Part shown: positions 59,101-64,000 of the stretch, in pieces | How positions within the stretch are numbered: the first letter of the stretch is position 1 | How the letters are laid out: every line of letters starts with the position of its first letter | NCBI GenBank assembly: GCA_029204225.1 | Contig: CM055095.1 | Location: 13,205,440-13,269,439 of the forward strand | Source: Diphasiastrum complanatum | Taxonomy: Eukaryota > Streptophyta > Lycopodiopsida > Lycopodiales > Lycopodiaceae | Direction: 5' to 3' | Length of the DNA stretch: 64,000 bases | Position numbers and translations under genes: made by a program | The notes under the pieces: model-generated | Database searches by the model: none | What the model was told of the DNA's origin: nothing | What the model saw: only the letters and a program-made list of their open reading frames with translations

Positions 59101-60325
59101 TCATGATTCTGGAGCAGCCCAGTAAGTAGACTGACATGAGCTTGTTGGTGTTTCTATAATGGAAGTCCATCCCCATGTTCCTTCATCAATTTGCTTAAGT
59201 TCTGCCAACTGCAAAACAGAAGAAGGTCATGTAGAGAAACAGGCCTTTTTCAGACGTACAAGAAAAAAGCTTTAAATAAAAGCTGTGCACCAGGGATGCA
59301 AGGGTAAGTATAACATTGAAAAACCATAGCAAATTTGAATTTAGATAGCTTATCTAGCCCTAGCCCAAAATTCTGAATAAAATGTAAGATTCCAAATAAG
59401 AAAATGATTACCCGACCATCGACAAGCAAAAATGTTGCTGTATCAGAAGCATATGCAACTGGTCGCACTGGCGCCATCTGGAAATGCAATCAAATAGGAA
59501 AGAGTAAGCTGCAAATAAAATGCAAAAGCATGCTCATATTCTACTCTCAGCTGAATTTCTTCATCTGTGAAATTGATTTCACTGTGAAATGCGAAAGTGC
59601 ATAGTTTAGAGCTTAAGCTCCTTGGATATAACGCTCTTGACATTTTGAGACTTGATTATAGAAGATAAGACAGGTCTGGTACAACAGCTCACCATGGTGT
59701 TGCACTCTCCTGTAAAGGACAAGTAGACATCAAAATTCGGAAAACCAGAATTTTCTTTTAAAGGAAAAGGTTTCCAATCCTGTTTTGCAGAATCCCCAAT
59801 AAGGCTCTCAGGTACAATACTTGAACCACCTATTTCTTGCAGCAAGATATCAGGCGATGGATAACCACAATCAATCCATACCCACTTGTTACCATCCCAG
59901 TGCCTACCGAATACCCTTCCATCAGATACAACCATGAATATCCACGAACCAACCAGACTTGGACCTGGAGCTGTAGCCAAGACAACGCCTTCTTTAGGGA
60001 ATCCATGCTTTGTCCAAAGCCATCCCTCAGCATTATCCCAGTGATATTCGACCAGACTACCATCTTCGGCTCGCAAAAACAGGGATCCAGCAGTAGTTTG
60101 GAAATTTGGCCTGAGAACCACTCCTGGGATGGTTGAGAGTAGAATATCTGAAGGTTGTTTGTTTGCATGCCATAAGAATGTGACACGGTTGAAATGATAC
60201 AGCTTTCCATCCATCCCAGCAACATATACAACTCGATGCCGTAGTACTTCTTGGTCTAGAATTGCAGCTACCTTTGTTCCAGGTGGATGTCCACAATTCC
60301 TCCATGTAAATGTTCGCAATGCCAC
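59101..60325 (-). CDS. WHG-repeat/lectin-like beta-propeller protein, 3' exons
   Basis: Three consecutive phase-0 exons: 60325-59693, 59477-59412 and 59208-59101, ending in TGA; 269 codons in all. The splice sites are TTTATGCAG|GTGGCA, ATG|GTGAGC, TTTCCAG|ATGGCG, CGG|GTAATC and TTGCAG|TTGGCA. The protein shows about five blade-like repeats with aromatic cores: WRNCGHPPGTKVAAI, GMDGKLYHFNRVTFLWH, AEDGSLVEYHW, WLWTKHGFPKEG, SDGRVFGRHWDGNKWVWIDC, then FLLVDGR and WGWTSI, ending TYWAAPES. This pattern suits a PLL/fucose-lectin-type beta-propeller conserved in plants. Function unknown to me. The first exon found starts in phase 0 after an acceptor, so earlier exons must exist, in 60.3-64 kb or beyond the window; I could not find them. 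Confidence 0.85.
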
Positions 60326-63300
60326 CTGCATAAAACTTGAGATTAGAATGTCCTTCTGTGCAATATAAGTACGTAAAGCATTAACGCAAATACACTAATT
60401 TCCTGGAAGAAACAAAAGTATATGTCATTTGGACCCTATGGTACTAACTTGCGCATTTGAACCCATCATTTGTTACTAGATTCGTTCAAAGACACTTGTT
60501 GATGAGTTGAGCTATTATTAGACCCCCGAACATCGACCTACAAGCCCCATTATTTTCGAGTGACTGTTTAGGAAATAGGTTCTGGTGTCACCCAGCTTAG
60601 CATAGATCATATTAGGTAAGTACAGGCATAAATTAAGAACGTCTTTGAGTAGCTTATCATCTTGCAATGTGATGAACACGGCTGTACTTTATCAACATTT
60701 TTGTATCACTCTGATCATAAATTGGTATCAGAACACTTTCTGGGCAGGAAGACAATGGGCATTACCATATCCAAGTGTCTACATCAAAATCTGGATGCCA
60801 GTTGTGCTTAGAGAAAACGCCAGATCTCACTTTTTGGCTAATTTCCTGAAAAGTGGGATTTTTTTAATCTAACCGCAGTTTTAAACTCCTAGAATCATAA
60901 AACAATATACAAATTTTTGTCACACACAATCCAAAATGATATGGTTTCAGAATTTCCATATTTCCAAGTTTTTGGCATGTCACATATTGTTGTTGAGTTC
61001 TGGTATCAGGTGAGATCTTCTTACATTTCTAGTATTAGTACCGTAATTCCCTGAAGACTTTTTTACAGGTTACTGCTTGGATCTGTAAAAGTTCAGATAT
61101 TGACATTTGATATTCAGCCAGTCATCTTCTAAGGTTGAAACATTGTGAATACTTGCATTTGATGAATTCTTTTTATATCTGGAAGTGTCCTAGAGTAGTT
61201 CATTAGTGGATCTACATTTTTTTTTCCAATTTCCTGTCCATTTGTTTGCTGAAAGTTTCAAGTCATCATCATTGGATTCTACTTTTTCTTCACATTTTGT
61301 TGTTGAAAATGCAACATTTGCATAGCAGCTTGATTTGTGCTTGAACAAGCACTTTCTAGCAATCCAGTCTATTACCTCCAAGTTGCTAGAAAAAGACAGG
61401 CATCAATTGCTGCATGTTTTAGATAAAAAACCCTCAATGTTGCTCGTGCCTCCTTGATTGATGGCTAGCGGATGATGACATTTTATATCATAGTGATGAT
61501 TTCTTTGGTGATTATGTGAGTTTCATGCTTTTGTTTCTACTTTGGCTTTCTGAAATTTGCTGTAGAAACATTCATGTGAGCCTTCAATAACACGTTTGGC
61601 TAATTTTGGTATATGTCACAATTCGGACTTGCTTCATAGATAAGTACATTGCAATTCTACTCAACATCATGTTTGCTACTCGATCTACGTTTCATTGCAT
61701 GCTTTTTCATTTGAGGTAATCATTCAAGAGTAGATACCATAGAAGCATCTTCATTAGAGAGAGAGATACGTATGGCTGTAAGACCACACCGGTCATGTGC
61801 TTGCTAAACCTAGTCACTGCCCGCCAAATCACGGGTTAACTTGGTCAATTGTACATCGGCTGTACCAAACTTGCAACACAACACGTCATGTGCAAAAACA
61901 CCTAGTTGCGACTGCGGCACACTTGGTCATGACTAGCCCCAGGTGTCTCTGATGGGGAGTCAAAAACTGTCTCAAACTGGTCTTATGACCTCTGGAGCTA
62001 CCACTCTCATCGGAATTTCCCAATGCATGAATCGTGGTTCTGAATCGGGTCCCTTCCAAAAGAATTGGGAAAAATCAGCAAGTTTTTGTTTTTGCATGTT
62101 TTAGATATAATGCTAAAAAAATATCTAATGTAATATGTATAATGTCTACAGTGTGTGAATCTTATAGATGTTAGATTGCTATTGAAAACATACATTTCAA
62201 AGTTCACTGTTGCCAATAGAATGCTGAAGCCTGAAACCATATTACAGTTCAATGTTCACAGAATGACAAGTGCACATGACAATGTGGAATGGACACATTC
62301 AATGTTTCACTTAACATGTTTCATTCAATGAAACTCCATTTTGAAGAGTCAGTTTCAAACAGACCATTCAAAATGGATTGTAAAATTAGAGGGCAAAAAA
62401 AAAAGGAACTCCTAATGTTGTTTGTGAAAGTTTGGCATATAAAACTTTAGTTGGGACTCAGTAGGGAATAGAAAAATTATGAATGCCAGGTGCATGTGCA
62501 TTTTGTGATTATCTCAATGTCTCATTGAGTCCTTAGTCATCCAAGTGTGCTGATTACCATTTGTTTTGATTGTCATTGTATAGAGCCATAATCACTATCT
62601 AGACACTTAAACAACACTTGGTTTTCCTATAACAAAGGGCTAGAAGCAAACCAAGCAAAGAGAAAAATCCTAATTTTTAAAAACGTTTCACCGTTTCTTT
62701 CCTGACAAAGCCAATTCTTTCCCGTATTGAATGTGTTTAAAATGCATTGCGAAAAGGCTTTTCCAAAAGGTCCACGAAACATCATGAAACATTGAAACCA
62801 TTTCAAATTTCACAAACTAGATTGCATGCTCCAACTTCCACTTAACACGATCCATCATCAAACATCCATCACGCAATATACTGGGTAAACATTTGAATAC
62901 AAATTAGAACATTGGAAAGCCAAAACAAAAAATCGTTAATGTCACAATCAAAGAATCGTTCAAAATCAAAAAAACCGTTTTTTTCTTCTTCTTTGGGTCC
63001 GATTTCGATTCGAATCGGACCTGACTGATTCTTTGATGAGCCGCAGTTCGCGGTCGCCAATGAACCGCGGTTTGTGGAAACACTAGTTGGATCCATGATT
63101 GGATCATAACAAAACCTTAGGCGACTGAATGAAAAACTTCTCTATCATTTAGTTTGTCACTATGGCTAAAAGTTGTCTGAACCAATGAGTTCCATGTTAG
63201 AAATTTAAGGATGCAAAAATTGCTCAACTCTCCCTTCTTTAAGATTGTGCAAATAAGAGCAGAAAAGCGTACAAAGGGAAAATTCTTGCCCAGAAAGTTT

Positions 63301-64000
63301 CTTGGAAAGCAAGAGGGTGTATGCAACAAAATAAGTGTAAAAAATATAACATTTGAAGGTCATGCACAAATAAAAAACATAAACATGATGTATGGCAAAT
63401 TAGAGGGTTGGCTTGAGAGCTATTATGCTACCATGTGAAACTAGCTATTCCTGCGTACATGCTCCATATTATTCCCAATTTGCTACACTCATTAATTTAA
63501 CATGTTTTCCCTAGGTGACTTTGAGCATTGTTTTCCTTTAAGTCTCACGACTATTGGAAACCCAATTGTAAGCCCTAATAACAAATGTGTGGAAAGCTCT
63601 AGCAGCACAAAGAAAAAGGAAAAAGTGCATATCATACTTAGAATATTAGCATGTTGAAAGAGGGCCAAAAAATCAAAAACTCCATGATCATCTATTCGTT
63701 GCTATAGGCCTCAATAAAGACCGTCGTAGCTACACCAAGTGAGGCCATCGCAAGAGTAGTTGCTCCCAATGGCCAAGCTATTAGAGTTTGATGGAAACAT
63801 GAGTTTGATGGAAACATGACCTGAAGGTGCATACAAAAGGAAGCCCGACCAAAGAGCTTGAGTACATGCTTGAATGTGCGCAGGCAACAGGAAATTGATG
63901 GATCATTTGGTTGAGGGCGAAGGCCACAAATAGATTCAGAAGCTTACTTGGTTCCATTTATATGAAAGTTGCTTTCTTGAATAATAAGTAAAGGTTTACC
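60326..64000. other. non-coding, no gene recognised
   Basis: It should contain an intron, and perhaps 5' exons, of the propeller gene, but no convincing exon was seen. Near 62995-63085 is a palindrome-rich patch (GATTCGAATCGGAC, GAACCGCGGTTTG) resembling the subterminal TTCGAA arrays of the hAT element at 3.5 and 7.6 kb; it may be a related transposon end. Confidence 0.4.

Overview
The window is nuclear DNA from a land plant, almost certainly a seed plant. Genes are split by many GT-AG introns, copia- and gypsy-type LTR retrotransposons dominate, hAT transposons and MITEs are present, and most proteins read as plant orthologues. I cannot name the species. No bacterial, organellar, CRISPR, rRNA or tRNA feature was seen.

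Two host genes are clear. The largest is a minus-strand BUB1 spindle-checkpoint kinase gene (24311 down to about 9135), which I traced through 18 exons. It keeps the whole animal/fungal-style motif set: Mad3/BUB1 TPR region, BUB3-binding GLEBS motif, Mad1-binding CD1-like motif, two ABBA motifs, a KEN box and the C-terminal kinase. One intron is about 6.8 kb and contains an LTR-element remnant. The second gene (59101-60325, minus) is the 3' part of a WHG-repeat/lectin-like beta-propeller protein; its 5' exons were not found.

Layout: 1-3.5 kb, decayed DNA with a Ty3 integrase fossil; 3.5-7.65 kb, a hAT-type DNA transposon with a gutted transposase; 7.86-8.03 kb, a 163-bp hAT-type MITE with perfect 8-bp target duplications; 8.4-8.7 kb, a Ty3 RNase H fossil; 9.1-24.3 kb, BUB1; 25-31 kb, gene-poor sequence with small repeats and an LRR-kinase fossil; 31.4-36.2 kb, a mosaic with an intronless CENH3-like histone pseudogene, a Ulp1-type protease fragment and unidentified coding-like pieces; 36.6-45 kb, fragments of several copia elements in both orientations; 44.8-58.1 kb, a three-level nest; 59.1-60.3 kb, the propeller gene; 60.3-64 kb, nothing recognised.

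The nest is the best-resolved mobile structure. A 5,858-bp Ty3/gypsy chromovirus (47674-53531, 358-bp LTRs, CTTGT target duplication) sits inside copia element A, within its GAG-pre-integrase domain. Copia A (45396-55964, minus) sits in turn inside copia element B (44845-58015, minus). The order of insertion is therefore B, then A, then the gypsy element. All three are now defective: premature stops, frameshifts, a missing gag capsid region, a truncated 5' LTR and an in-frame integrase-to-RT deletion.

The observations most worth following are the unusually complete plant BUB1 motif architecture, the CENH3-like retrocopy beside a Ulp1-type protease fragment, and the deletion-scarred triple nest.
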